From: Bacteroides zhangwenhongii
GTDB taxonomy: Bacteria > Bacteroidota > Bacteroidia > Bacteroidales > Bacteroidaceae
Length of the DNA stretch: 64,000 nucleotides
Reading direction: 5' to 3'
NCBI RefSeq assembly: GCF_009193325.2
Contig: NZ_CP059856.1
Location: 3,472,001 to 3,536,000 of the forward strand
Shown here: piece after piece, positions 27,414-37,632 of the stretch
Numbering within the stretch: the first letter of the stretch is position 1
How the letters are laid out: each line of letters opens with the position of its first letter
Program-made: the position numbers and the translations under genes
The notes under the pieces: generated by a model
Databases searched by the model: none
What the model saw: the letters and a program-made list of their open reading frames with translations, nothing else
What the model was told of the DNA's origin: nothing

Positions 27414-29231
27414 TCATTCTACCTGACTGATACGCATAGCATTAATATGCCCATCTGCAGCAAGCCCTGTATCTTTGCCAACAACTTCTATTATAATCTT
27501 TCCGTTACTATCAGGTTCAATATTCTCAAAATTAGTAACATACTCGGCAAATGGAACAGCATCAAAAGAAGGATAAACTCCATCACCAGAGGTTGCAATC
27601 TTCAAACCTGTTTTAATTACTTTCGTCTCACTCTCAATCTTACCTTTCAATTTATAAGCAGAAACTCGTGCATCCTTACTACCCGCATAGCGCACAGCCA
27701 AAATCGTAAAATTATATTTTTTAGCGGGATCTAATTCTGAAATTTCAATCTGCCCAGCTCCTGTATCACCTTCGCCTTTGGTTCCAATTAGCATCAATCC
27801 ATCTTTCCATGCTGAGATAGGAAAATCCATTCCATCTACAGTTATAGCTTTTTGACTATCTTCACCACCAACTCCCGCATAATTTCCAGTAAATCCTCCA
27901 AGAACTTTCAAAACTATATTCGTATAATCTCCATCGGCATTTTTCAACCATACAGGAGTGGAAGATGCAACGTATGATATTACATTATTCCATGGAAGAG
28001 ACGATAAAGAGTTCGAACCGAAATCTACATAAATAGGTGTTTTCAATCCTCCCGATATAATATCCGGTTTTTTAAAATCAATCATATCAGTAACTTCATC
28101 CGGTTTCATTACTGCCAAATGTGCGGCATTCTGAGCAATCTTGACTATTTGCGGATCAATAGTTTGAGGCGCATATGAATTTCCAACTACTGTTTGTCTA
28201 AATATAGCCTCAAACCAAGTACATGCTGCCGTATAACGCCCATAAGTTACTTCCAAATGATAACCATCCCGGTTGAAAGCATCTCCCAAGAAAGAAGTGC
28301 GTCCATTCTGAATAGCTGTTCCTGAAGGAATCAATATGTTGAGTTCCGTATTATCCTCCATTGCCTGGTTGGCTGCCGACACAATCGCATTGTACATAGT
28401 CATCTGATCCTTATTATACTCCGGAAAACTTTCATGTGTTGACGTAGAAGCATAAGCCCATGTCTGATGCCACATCAGCTTTGCTTTAGGACGAAATGTC
28501 TGCACTTCGGCTATCAAGTCCGCTAATGCGGCATAAGTTTCATACTTACCTGATTTTCCACTTGCCTGCTGCAAACTAATGTAATCCCATTTCTCATCAA
28601 TTAAGGCATCAGACAAGCGGTAACCACTTTTATTAACCTTCTTACCATCTTTCACCTTTCTATATTCATAAGCAGCATTATCACCTCTCATATTATTCAG
28701 ATGTTTATCCAAGTCACATCCGCCTATGTACATATTACCAATGACAACCTCAATACCAGCCGCCTGAGCCAGTTCGTACAAATATTGTTCTACCGCATCC
28801 TGAGAAAAGCTATTACCTATTGCCAATATTCTTGTCGGGCTTTGATTAACCGTCACAGAAATAAAAGCTGAAAGACGTTTTGTTTCCCCCGGGCATTCTA
28901 TCTTTATAGAAGCCTTTCCAGACGAAACACCCGCTATGGTAATACTTTTATCATAGTTCATAATAGCAGTAGCCACATCTGGATTAGAAGAAGTACAAAC
29001 ATACTCCAATTCACGTTCTTCATCTGAGCTAAATGTAATATTTACATTAGTTTCCTCACCTGTCATCACAGTCACCTGCTCAGAGGCTACTATCATCCAT
29101 TTATTGCTCAAATAAGGATAAGGCTTTTCATCATCTGAGCATGAAGTAAAAACATTTCCAAACGACAGAAATATATATAATAGAAGTAAACCACCCCAAA
29201 GTGATTTGCTTTTCCAAAACAAATTTCTCAT
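27414..29231 (-). CDS. DUF4886 lipoprotein with N-terminal Ig-like and C-terminal beta domain
   Basis: A 605-residue lipoprotein with lipobox FTSC (Cys31) followed by SDDEK, an acidic stretch typical of surface-exposed Bacteroides lipoproteins. An Ig-like domain (about 45-128) is followed by the DUF4886 domain from RILAIGNSFSQDAVEQYLYEL (Ser141, SGNH block I-like) to FNRDGYHLEV. After KPDEVTD the protein continues with about 220 residues of beta-rich sequence (YVDFGSNSLSSLPWNN to the end) that may bind carbohydrate. An esterase role is plausible but unproven. It precedes the GH3 gene, the same order as DUF4886-(GH3 remnant) at 15.4 kb. The hydrolase core is closely similar to that of the 294-residue paralogue. 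Confidence 0.85.
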   Translation of the reverse strand: MRNLFWKSKSLWGGLLLLYIFLSFGNVFTSCSDDEKPYPYLSNKWMIVASEQVTVMTGEETNVNITFSSDEERELEYVCTSSNPDVATAIMNYDKSITIAGVSSGKASIKIECPGETKRLSAFISVTVNQSPTRILAIGNSFSQDAVEQYLYELAQAAGIEVVIGNMYIGGCDLDKHLNNMRGDNAAYEYRKVKDGKKVNKSGYRLSDALIDEKWDYISLQQASGKSGKYETYAALADLIAEVQTFRPKAKLMWHQTWAYASTSTHESFPEYNKDQMTMYNAIVSAANQAMEDNTELNILIPSGTAIQNGRTSFLGDAFNRDGYHLEVTYGRYTAACTWFEAIFRQTVVGNSYAPQTIDPQIVKIAQNAAHLAVMKPDEVTDMIDFKKPDIISGGLKTPIYVDFGSNSLSSLPWNNVISYVASSTPVWLKNADGDYTNIVLKVLGGFTGNYAGVGGEDSQKAITVDGMDFPISAWKDGLMLIGTKGEGDTGAGQIEISELDPAKKYNFTILAVRYAGSKDARVSAYKLKGKIESETKVIKTGLKIATSGDGVYPSFDAVPFAEYVTNFENIEPDSNGKIIIEVVGKDTGLAADGHINAMRISQVE

Positions 29232-29294
29232 AATAATTAATTTTAGTTACTATGTCCAATGAAATTCAAGAAATGAATAAGACTACTCAGTAAA

Positions 29295-30896
29295 TCACTT
29301 TACAGTAACCTGCAGCAATCTCACCCAACCAGAATCTGTCAGGTTCTTTGTTACAGCCATTTGCAAACCAATCTCATTATCCTTGGTCGTATCAACAAGC
29401 CCTACAGCCCAATTGTAAACTCCAACAGAAACTCCTTTCATTGTTAAATCAAAGTTATATGTAGTCGGTTTGCCCTTTAACCAGGTAGATAAGTCAGTTT
29501 GCTCATCAACAAATACTTTTACCGCTTTATCGTTATTATCTAACAATGCAAATGCAACTTTGTATTTTTGATTCCACTGTGGTATATTCGTAGGACAATA
29601 TCCCCATCCCATATTATTCCAACGATGAACAATTGACACTTTCTGTCCACTTGTCACATCTTTCGGCAAAGAAATCATATCGGGATATAAACGATATCCA
29701 CCTTCAGTAACAAAACGCTGTACCAAAGAAAAGCATTTGGTAAACCATGAATTTGTTTCATCTCCCACACGAAAATCCATCATATTTACATGTGCTTCGG
29801 CAGAAGCGTCAAATTCCCCTTGACGAACATCTTCCGGATGGCCTTCTCTATATTTTCCACTCGGGTCAATCCAATAACGGTGTGTTCCTCCAGTAATCCA
29901 ACCACCTTCCATTATTATAGGACGTTTATAATTCCATCTTTCAGCAAACTGTTTTTCCCAGTCTTGATAATAACCTGTCATACCAAAAGCATCATGGCGT
30001 AGACTATAACCCTTATTTATCGCACTATTCAAAAGTTTTTCTGTGTCTGAGGCTACTGCCCCCCAACCGGAAGTATTATTAGCACCTACCAATCTATGGT
30101 AATTGATGACCAAAGGAACTTTCTTAAAACAATGCGAATACAAACTTGTAATCCATTCAAAAACTTTTTCCTTATTTGCATAATCTTTATAAACCATAGT
30201 ATGCGCCTCTCCCCATTTACCTAGCCCATAGGCATCAATAAAATCGACTTTATCCGGATCATCAAACTCTTTGGCAAATGCTTCAATAAAAGCAGCATAT
30301 TTTTGCTGAAATATTTCATCATCAGGATAAGGAGATTTACGGCTTTCGCCATTATTTCCATTAGGATCCGGATAGGAGGCAGCACCTGCATCGAATACAT
30401 ACTGTGGGGTATTCAGACCTTGGTCACGCCCATCTACAACTATACGAAAAGATAATCGCATATTTCTATCTAGCGCACTTTTGAACAATTTTGTCAGTCG
30501 AGCGTTCGGATCATTCCAAACATACACACCTTCACTCGGATTTAAAGAACTCCAACTAGTACGAATATAACAAGTACTTGCATAATCGGAAACCTTAACC
30601 GGTGTTGCTAATTCCGGCACTTTCATGTTATCGTATCCCATAGTGGTCCAGAAATTTTCATCCCAACCACGTCCCATATACATAACCCATCCATTTAACG
30701 GATTACGAAGAACTGTCTTTTTATCTCCAATAACCTTGACTGTTACATTCCCGGCAGGAAGCCCTTTATCTCCCTCATCAACCGCTCCGTCATCGCCACC
30801 TGAACATGCAGATAAAGTCCCCGAACAAGAAAGTAAACAAGCCAAACTCCATAGTCTTACAACCGATAACATTTTCTCTATTTTCATATATTCCAA
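29295..30896 (-). CDS. DUF4832 (DUF4874-like N-terminus) lipoprotein, TIM-barrel-like
   Basis: A 533-residue lipoprotein with lipobox LSAC followed by SGGDDG, so it is probably on the cell surface. The middle part looks like a (beta/alpha)8 hydrolase fold: LRNPLNGWVMYMG, STCYIRTSWSSLNPSEGVYVW, LSFRIVVDG, DFIDAYGLGKWGEAH (a Glu in the G-x-W-G-E motif), VINYHR, PIIMEGGWITGG. The end (about 400-533) is a beta sandwich of DUF4832 type. I recognise the domain but no tested activity; a surface glycan-binding protein or an endo-acting glycosidase would fit its place directly after the SusE-like gene. The ATG at 30896 follows a hairpin and T-run at 30905-30974. Confidence 0.75.
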   Translation of the reverse strand: MEYMKIEKMLSVVRLWSLACLLSCSGTLSACSGGDDGAVDEGDKGLPAGNVTVKVIGDKKTVLRNPLNGWVMYMGRGWDENFWTTMGYDNMKVPELATPVKVSDYASTCYIRTSWSSLNPSEGVYVWNDPNARLTKLFKSALDRNMRLSFRIVVDGRDQGLNTPQYVFDAGAASYPDPNGNNGESRKSPYPDDEIFQQKYAAFIEAFAKEFDDPDKVDFIDAYGLGKWGEAHTMVYKDYANKEKVFEWITSLYSHCFKKVPLVINYHRLVGANNTSGWGAVASDTEKLLNSAINKGYSLRHDAFGMTGYYQDWEKQFAERWNYKRPIIMEGGWITGGTHRYWIDPSGKYREGHPEDVRQGEFDASAEAHVNMMDFRVGDETNSWFTKCFSLVQRFVTEGGYRLYPDMISLPKDVTSGQKVSIVHRWNNMGWGYCPTNIPQWNQKYKVAFALLDNNDKAVKVFVDEQTDLSTWLKGKPTTYNFDLTMKGVSVGVYNWAVGLVDTTKDNEIGLQMAVTKNLTDSGWVRLLQVTVK

Positions 30897-30904
30897 TCTT
30901 ATTT

Positions 30905-30974
30905 AATTAAAAAATATTGCCGTATCTATCAAGAGAGTCCTTTCGTATCTGAATCGCTATTCCGATACGGCAAT
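30905..30974 (-). terminator. Attenuator-like hairpin between the SusE-like gene and the enzyme genes
   Basis: On the minus strand ATTGCCGTATC (30974-30964) pairs with GATACGGCAAT (30926-30916), then comes ATTTTTTAA. The loop is 37 bases. It lies just after the susCDE-like genes, where partial termination would give less enzyme mRNA than binding-protein mRNA. Confidence 0.65.
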
Positions 30975-30995
30975 AATTAATATTACATTACTGCG

Positions 30996-32216
30996 TCAAC
31001 GTTTCTCTGCACGAATTGTCATATTTCTCAAATCAAGAACAATGAAATTTGCGCCAACCGGAAGGTTATAATAAGAGTTACGTTGTCCTCTACTAGAACC
31101 GCCATACAATTCTCCTGTCACTCCTAAAGCTAACGAAGCACTTCCGGCTGTTTGATCATCAATCGGTTTACAACTATATGCCCAAGCGTTATTTCTGTAT
31201 GTACCACCATCTACAACAAACTTCACTCCCTTAGCTCCCTTTATTGCATTACCCGAATATACCAATACTTGAGGATCTGCCAGACTTGGCGTAAATCCTG
31301 TCCACCATCCCCAACCTGTTCCATCTCCATACATCCACAAATTTGTAACTACGGTAGTATGTTCTTCCGGTGGAGTAGCCACATCCATCCATTTAACAAC
31401 TACCGGCTCCAGCTTTTTATCTGGAGAATAAATCGTCACAGTCTTTTTCTCCATATTAACTACGATACGATATTCACCATCTTTCGGAATATTCCATGCA
31501 ATAGGTTCTGCCTTCATCATAACATTTTCAGCTTCACCATCTTGCAAAGTACCTTCCCCATCTGCCGGACAGATATAATTAGTTTCCCCTTCAAATTCTA
31601 CGGGAATCTCCAATTCTCCTTGTTTCAAATCGCCCAAGAAAGCATATTGATACTCATTCTCCACCGTCTTACTCATCGTGATTCTACCTCCGGTCATTGC
31701 AGTTCCATCAAGATAAACTCTATCTGCATCGAAAACAATTGGTTTATAAGGTCGAACGTTTACTGATACCGTACGAACTTCCGGTTTTGCCCAACGGGTT
31801 CCACCATCCCATTTAGCTATGACACGAAATTGAATCGTTGCAGATTTATTACTGGACTGCCCCCATTTTTCTGTCAGCAAGTTCTGTAATTCTGCCGTTG
31901 TGTAGCTTTTACTAAACACACCTTCTTCTTCATCATTACGCACACAGGAATTAAAATTGCTTCCTTCAATATCTATCTTAGTCACATAAGAAATCATGTA
32001 TTCCTCTGGCATTTCCCGGGCTGGGGTCCATTCAAAAGTCAGCACTACATCATCCAGTCTGTCGCCATCCAATTCTATATCCGTAGTCGAAGCAGTCAGT
32101 TCCAGACACTCTACAGCATCAGATTGATTATTATTCTTGTCATCATCATTACATGCACTCAGGCATATTACAGCAGCCATCGGCAACCACTTATATAATG
32201 ATCCTATTTTACTCAT
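30996..32216 (-). CDS. SusE/SusF-like surface glycan-binding lipoprotein
   Basis: A 406-residue lipoprotein with lipobox LSAC and NDDDKNNN behind it, a surface-export type signal. The N-terminal part (about 35-150) is an Ig-like SusE domain (DDVVLTFEWTPA, TIQFRVIAKW), followed by a middle beta domain (about 160-270, YQYAFLGDLKQGELEIPVEFEG, GEYRIVVNMEKKTVTIYSPD) and a C-terminal part rich in Trp (WMYGDGTGWGWWTGF), which could stack on sugars. It would hold glycan at the cell surface next to SusCD. It sits in the expected position, 24 bases after the susD gene. Confidence 0.85.
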   Translation of the reverse strand: MSKIGSLYKWLPMAAVICLSACNDDDKNNNQSDAVECLELTASTTDIELDGDRLDDVVLTFEWTPAREMPEEYMISYVTKIDIEGSNFNSCVRNDEEEGVFSKSYTTAELQNLLTEKWGQSSNKSATIQFRVIAKWDGGTRWAKPEVRTVSVNVRPYKPIVFDADRVYLDGTAMTGGRITMSKTVENEYQYAFLGDLKQGELEIPVEFEGETNYICPADGEGTLQDGEAENVMMKAEPIAWNIPKDGEYRIVVNMEKKTVTIYSPDKKLEPVVVKWMDVATPPEEHTTVVTNLWMYGDGTGWGWWTGFTPSLADPQVLVYSGNAIKGAKGVKFVVDGGTYRNNAWAYSCKPIDDQTAGSASLALGVTGELYGGSSRGQRNSYYNLPVGANFIVLDLRNMTIRAEKR

Positions 32217-32240
32217 ACTTATTGTTTTTAAGGTAAAACA

Positions 32241-34175
32241 TTATTTCCACCATCCGGGCAGTTGTCTCAAATTTATATTCACATCCATCTCATCTTGAGG
32301 TATAGGCCACCAATAGCTGATGAACTTTCTTGTTTGGTAAACAGTACGCTTGTAATAAGAGTCCCTATCCTCCTTCTTCGCCAACATATTCATTCCCCAA
32401 AACTTTCCGTCCAACGCAGTTTCAGCTTCCTTCCAACGGCGTAAATCATCAAAACGTAATCCTGCTTCACAATTCATTTCTACCCGTCTCTCTCTACGAA
32501 TTAACTGACGCATCTCTTTCGGATCAGTCGGAGCTGTTATTTTTCCAGCTTCCGTACCCTCACTATACTGAGGAATACCCGCTCTTTCACGAATCTTATT
32601 GATATATTTCAATATTTCCTTTTTATTAGAATCATAAGTTCCCATATCAATACTATATTCATTCAAAGATTCAGCATAACTCAGATAAGCTTCAGCCAAA
32701 CGATAAAGACATCCTTGACGATTCTTATAATTACCACTACTTTCTGTAGGAATTGCAGAAGGGTCTACACGCTTACGAATCAAATAACCAGCACATGGTG
32801 AATCATGAGAGGGACCTCCATCCTCACCACCATTAAAAAAGTTTGTTGCTTTCTTTTTACCCCAATGATATTCTTCATTGTATAAGACAGATATATAGAA
32901 ACGGGGTTCACGTCCACAATACATTTTATATGTATTAGCCGGTACAATTACATTCTGATCCTTTGCTGCATCTCCTTTCGCTGTCCCATACATCCATCTT
33001 GTATTAAAAGATTCATCTGCCGTTGAGTATCCATCTTCACTATAGCCTGAAGCCTCGTTTTTAATAGGAGTGCCACCATCATTCGTATATCCAGTAATAG
33101 GAACCAACCCATTCCTCATAAAGAAAGCATCAACCAATGACTGGGTAACCCCAATGGCACCAGCCCCACCCATACTACGCGGGTTTGCCTGACGATCGAA
33201 ATACCCTGCATCGTCATAAGTTCTAGGATATATTATTTCTAAATTACCTTGATTACGCCGAAGCATCAATGCATTCTGATAAGAAAGGAACGGATCGATA
33301 TCTTCTCCATTACTCAAATATTCAATATGTAATTTATGCCCCGATTTCTCAGCCTCATCAATCACCAGTTTATTAGCTTCAACTGCTTGTTTCCAACGAT
33401 TTGGGTCATGTTCTGAATTAAAAATCGGCGTACCATCACAGTTCTTCATATTTTTCATGTCTGTATCCTGATTTCCATTCACCAAATCACTAGCGGCAAA
33501 CGTAAGTAGACGGGCACGTATAGCCAAACAGGTAAGAGAAGTAATACGACCATATTTATTATCATCGTCATAGAACGGAGGTAATTCTTTTGAGGCCTCA
33601 AGCATTTCATTTGCAGCCCAATCTACTACTGTATAGAAAGGCTCTTGTTTTAATAATAAACTTTCTCCTGTAGTTTCCTCAGCAGCTTCACGAATAATAG
33701 GAATAGCTCCATAAGTCATAACCATCATCGCATGAAATTGTGCAATAAGGAAGCGACATTCGGCTTTCATATAATTAACCTCTTTCTCCGAAACATCTGC
33801 AATTGCATGTGCATACTTTATAAAAGTATATGCCGAACGAATAGCCTTTGGAAAAGTTGTCCAATAGCTAATTACCCCTTCATTATTCGCCGTCCAGTTT
33901 CCGTTCTGATAGAAAATAGCTTTAAAGCCTTGAGACTCCCATCCTACAGAAGGCGCTAATTCATCAGCAACAGCATCTGCACCATCATATGTATAAAATT
34001 TAGGAACTAAGCTATAAATATATGCTAACCAACGTTCCATATTATTCTTATTTTCAAATACAGATTCCAATGTCAACTGATCATCCGGCTCTTTGTCCAA
34101 ATAATCAGAACAAGAAGACATAGGAACTAAAGCTATTAAGCCTAATGCAATAAATACTATTATTTTATTTTTCAT
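32241..34175 (-). CDS. SusD/RagB family outer-membrane lipoprotein (PUL 1)
   Basis: A 644-residue lipoprotein with lipobox MSSC and the typical start SDYLDKEPDDQLT. SusD-type TPR-like helices include MERWLAYIYSLVP and FIKYAHAIADVSEKEVNYMKAECRFLIAQFHAMMVMTYGAIPII. The C-terminal SusD domain has LAEAYLSYAESLNEY, INKIRERAGIPQY, RRERRVEMNCEAGLRFDDLRRWKEAE and a final WWPIPQDEMDVNINLRQLPGW. It caps the SusC channel and binds the glycan. It lies 12 bases after susC in the same transcript. The protein is longer than many SusDs (about 550), with a Gly/Asp-rich insertion near residues 330-410. Confidence 0.95.
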   Translation of the reverse strand: MKNKIIVFIALGLIALVPMSSCSDYLDKEPDDQLTLESVFENKNNMERWLAYIYSLVPKFYTYDGADAVADELAPSVGWESQGFKAIFYQNGNWTANNEGVISYWTTFPKAIRSAYTFIKYAHAIADVSEKEVNYMKAECRFLIAQFHAMMVMTYGAIPIIREAAEETTGESLLLKQEPFYTVVDWAANEMLEASKELPPFYDDDNKYGRITSLTCLAIRARLLTFAASDLVNGNQDTDMKNMKNCDGTPIFNSEHDPNRWKQAVEANKLVIDEAEKSGHKLHIEYLSNGEDIDPFLSYQNALMLRRNQGNLEIIYPRTYDDAGYFDRQANPRSMGGAGAIGVTQSLVDAFFMRNGLVPITGYTNDGGTPIKNEASGYSEDGYSTADESFNTRWMYGTAKGDAAKDQNVIVPANTYKMYCGREPRFYISVLYNEEYHWGKKKATNFFNGGEDGGPSHDSPCAGYLIRKRVDPSAIPTESSGNYKNRQGCLYRLAEAYLSYAESLNEYSIDMGTYDSNKKEILKYINKIRERAGIPQYSEGTEAGKITAPTDPKEMRQLIRRERRVEMNCEAGLRFDDLRRWKEAETALDGKFWGMNMLAKKEDRDSYYKRTVYQTRKFISYWWPIPQDEMDVNINLRQLPGWWK

Positions 34176-34187
34176 ACTATTATATCT

Positions 34188-37100
34188 TTAGAATCTGATT
34201 TCAAAACCTGCAGATAATGATTTCATTACAGGATAAGCAGCACCCGTTTTATCTTTTACTTCAGGATCCCATAATTTAAAATTCGAGAAAGTCAACAAAT
34301 TAGTACCTCTGACAAAGACACGCGCACCAGAAATAAATATATTCTGCATCCATTTTTTGGGAAATGAATATCCTAATTCAATATTTTTCAGACGCATAAA
34401 GCTCATATTTCGCAACCACCATGTAGAAGGCTGACTATTGTTTGAGTTAGTTCCATAATCCAAACGAGGATAAAAGACATCCTGGCTAGGATTATCTACA
34501 GTCCAACGATCATTATAATTAGTGAATATATTATAAGTAGTACCTTTGTTAGAAGCCGGTATAATGTTTCCTGAAAGAATATTCCAACTTCTTCCAATTC
34601 CTTGGAACAATACACCAAAATCAAGATCTTTCCATTTCATATTCAGTCCAAAACCATATACAATCTCGGGATCAACTGTACCTCCTATCGGTGATTGGTC
34701 GAATGCATCAATCGCTCCATCCTTATTCACATCTACATATTTGATATCACCCGGTCGTACCTTAGCAGTAAAGCTTTGCACTGGAATTCCTTCTTTTAAT
34801 GTTCCTGTTGCCACATCTGCAAAATCATCTTCAGTAAAAAGCCTATCAGCCACATATCCGAACAACTGATTGACCGGGTGCCCCGTTTCAGCTCTATTTG
34901 TACCAATTACAGCCTGAGGTTCATCTTTCTCTATTATTTCATTATGAGCATAAGTAAAAGTACCCATTAAACTTATATATAAGTTCTTATTAAACTGTTT
35001 GTTGACATTCAATGACAATTCAACACCACGGTTAGTTACTTTACCATAATTACTCCACGGCTTTTTAATAAAGCCGGCTGTTGCCGGAACCGAAGCACGT
35101 TCCATAAAAATGTTATGACGCCGTTCCTCGAAAACATCAACCTGTAAGTCAACCAGACCTTTCAATAAACCTAATTCTAAACCGATATTGGCTTTATTTA
35201 CAATTTCCCATGTTAAATCAGGAACTGCAAATTCTCCTTCTGCCATACCATTTTTTGAATATCCAGACTCTACTCCCCATTTATACAGTTTCAAAGTCGC
35301 ATAATCATCCAATATAGTAGAAAGATAAGCAAAACGACGTCCTGACAAGTTTGCGTTACCTGTTTGTCCATAAGAAGCACGCAACTTCAACTTTGAAATA
35401 ATATTTCTCATTGGTTGCATAAATGATTCTTCAGATACAATCCAGCCAATTGCCCCTGATGGGAAAAAACCGTATCGCTTACCTTTTGCAAAATTTTCAG
35501 AACCATTATAACCAAAATTAAATTCAGCTATATATTTTCCACCGTAAGTGTAAGAAGCACGTCCAGCCAATCCTTGAGTACGATATGGTAACTTTTCACC
35601 TTTATCATAATTACGGCGATTAAATAAAAGCAAACCAGAAACTGCATGTTTCTCTGCAAATGTATGATCATACATCAGACTTGCCTCCATATACACACTC
35701 TTATTCCCATAATCAGCAGATTTATCATAACCCAAAAAATTACTACCGTTTTGCTTTTTTGTCAAAACAAGTTCTCCCTCTTCATTTCGAGATGTAGCAG
35801 CATTATAATATTCCGGTGTTTTTGAACGTTTCACTGTACCGCTTGAATAACGGTCAAAAGAAAATACACCTTTAACTTTTAAACCCGGTGTTATAAATTT
35901 CAAGTCCTGTTCCAATGAAAATAATGTTTCAATTTTACTCGCACTAGTACGTTGATAACCACTTTGAGTAGCCATTGCCCAAACATTACCTTCTTCCGTT
36001 CCAGCCATTTCTCCTGAAGAATACTGCGCAGGAAAGGTAAAAGGAACAGCTCGGAATGCACGACTAAAAATCAAGCTAACATCCTGAGTAGTAGAATTAC
36101 GGTCCTGCAAATAACCACCAATGTTAAAACGTAATTGAGTGGTCGGAGAAAGTTTTAAATCAACATTTGAACGAACATTATATCGCTGTAACTTGATCGA
36201 AGGATCCCATTCTTGCTTCTTATCTCGTTGCAAGATACCTTGCTCATTGAACACAGCCGCAACAAACGAATAGCGCAGACGCTCTGTACCTCCTGAGATA
36301 TCAACACTCACTCGCTGATTAGATGCATTATCTTTAGAGATTACATCAATCCAATCAACATCCGGATATAAATCAGGGTCATATCCTGAACGAGTCTTTG
36401 CAATTCTATCAGCATACATAGGAGACTGTCCAGTATCAATCAGAGCATCATCCAATACTTGCATATAATCAGCTGCTCCAATATATTCAGGCAATCTAAC
36501 CGGTTGAGTAAATGAGAACTCACTCTTTACTACAACACGCGGCTTACCGACCTGCCCGCGTTTCGTATTAATAAGCACTACGCCATTAGCACCGCGAACA
36601 CCGTAGACAGCACTTGCAGCAGCATCCTTCAATACAGAAAAAGATTCAATCTCCTCCGGATCAATATTATTCAAATCACGTTCAATTCCATCCACCAGGA
36701 CCAAAGGATCCCCACCGGCTTTTCCAAATGTACTGATACCACGAATCCAAAAGGTGGAGTTATCATAGCCCGGCTCACCGGAGCGCTGTACCGCAAGTAC
36801 ACCTGAAACAACACCGGCCAAATTATTACTCAATGAACGGCTTGTAGATACTTTCAATTTCTCAGGCGCCAACGTAGTAATAGAACCGACTACCGACTCT
36901 TTCTTTTGTGCACCGTAAGCAACAACCACGACCTCATCCAACTGACCTACATCCTCTACCATCTGCACGTTAACAACTTTCCGGTTATCAACAATTTCTT
37001 CTTTAGGCACAAAGCCAATATAACGGAAAGAAAGTACTGACTTTCTCGTAGGAACCATAATGCTATAATTACCATTCATGTCTGTCAATGAATGTACTGT

Positions 37101-37574
37101 AGAATCATTCTTCAAAATGATTGTTACACCAATTAGCGGCTCCCCTTTTTCATCTGATACGTTACCTGTTACCTTAATACCCTTTTGCTGTGTAGTTTGC
37201 TGCACTTTAGGAGCTTCTGGGACCGAAATCGTAATTTGCCTTCCCGACATCTTATAATTCAGCCCTGTCTCTGAAAACAATTCTTTCAACACAGCATCTA
37301 TTTTCTTATTGGAAACTGAAATGGAGACTTTATTATTCAGATTTTTTTGAACATTCGCTGAATAAATAAAAATGTACTTACTATGTTTTTCGATATAATC
37401 TAAGATATCTTTAACTGTGGTATTCTCATATTGTACCGAGAACAAATCTTCTTCGGAATTCCATCGGATAGAATTAGTACCGAACGAAGAACTAGGAATC
37501 ATAAAAAAGACGTTTATAATGCAAAAAAGCTTAAGTCTTTTTTTTAAGTGTAAAAAAATACTTTTCTTTACCAT
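34188..37574 (-). CDS. SusC/RagA TonB-dependent transporter with N-terminal STN signalling domain (PUL 1)
   Basis: A 1128-residue outer-membrane transporter. After a signal peptide (about 1-32) comes an STN domain (about 48-118, FSVQYENTTVKDILDYIEKHSKYIFIY broken by strands, ending ITISVP), then a carboxypeptidase-regulatory-like domain (about 128-210, GNVSDEKGEPLIGVTI). The TonB-box/plug start is LDEVVVVAYGAQKKESVVGS with VRGANGVVLINTKRG, and a 22-strand barrel ends in FEIRF. The STN domain marks a transducer that contacts the FecR anti-sigma factor; FecR and the ECF sigma gene are directly upstream. It would import the PUL 1 glycan using TonB energy. A 154-base region with a hairpin separates it from fecR. 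Confidence 0.95.
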   Translation of the reverse strand: MVKKSIFLHLKKRLKLFCIINVFFMIPSSSFGTNSIRWNSEEDLFSVQYENTTVKDILDYIEKHSKYIFIYSANVQKNLNNKVSISVSNKKIDAVLKELFSETGLNYKMSGRQITISVPEAPKVQQTTQQKGIKVTGNVSDEKGEPLIGVTIILKNDSTVHSLTDMNGNYSIMVPTRKSVLSFRYIGFVPKEEIVDNRKVVNVQMVEDVGQLDEVVVVAYGAQKKESVVGSITTLAPEKLKVSTSRSLSNNLAGVVSGVLAVQRSGEPGYDNSTFWIRGISTFGKAGGDPLVLVDGIERDLNNIDPEEIESFSVLKDAAASAVYGVRGANGVVLINTKRGQVGKPRVVVKSEFSFTQPVRLPEYIGAADYMQVLDDALIDTGQSPMYADRIAKTRSGYDPDLYPDVDWIDVISKDNASNQRVSVDISGGTERLRYSFVAAVFNEQGILQRDKKQEWDPSIKLQRYNVRSNVDLKLSPTTQLRFNIGGYLQDRNSTTQDVSLIFSRAFRAVPFTFPAQYSSGEMAGTEEGNVWAMATQSGYQRTSASKIETLFSLEQDLKFITPGLKVKGVFSFDRYSSGTVKRSKTPEYYNAATSRNEEGELVLTKKQNGSNFLGYDKSADYGNKSVYMEASLMYDHTFAEKHAVSGLLLFNRRNYDKGEKLPYRTQGLAGRASYTYGGKYIAEFNFGYNGSENFAKGKRYGFFPSGAIGWIVSEESFMQPMRNIISKLKLRASYGQTGNANLSGRRFAYLSTILDDYATLKLYKWGVESGYSKNGMAEGEFAVPDLTWEIVNKANIGLELGLLKGLVDLQVDVFEERRHNIFMERASVPATAGFIKKPWSNYGKVTNRGVELSLNVNKQFNKNLYISLMGTFTYAHNEIIEKDEPQAVIGTNRAETGHPVNQLFGYVADRLFTEDDFADVATGTLKEGIPVQSFTAKVRPGDIKYVDVNKDGAIDAFDQSPIGGTVDPEIVYGFGLNMKWKDLDFGVLFQGIGRSWNILSGNIIPASNKGTTYNIFTNYNDRWTVDNPSQDVFYPRLDYGTNSNNSQPSTWWLRNMSFMRLKNIELGYSFPKKWMQNIFISGARVFVRGTNLLTFSNFKLWDPEVKDKTGAAYPVMKSLSAGFEIRF

Positions 37575-37632
37575 AAAAATTTCTTTTTAGGTTAACAATT
37601 TGGGATTTATTGATTTAACTAAGGAATTACTA

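Noticed and set aside
31152..31766. 204-codon open frame on the plus strand
   Set aside because: It is antisense to the SusE-like gene; the low-complexity, Ile/Cys-rich translation is typical of a shadow frame.
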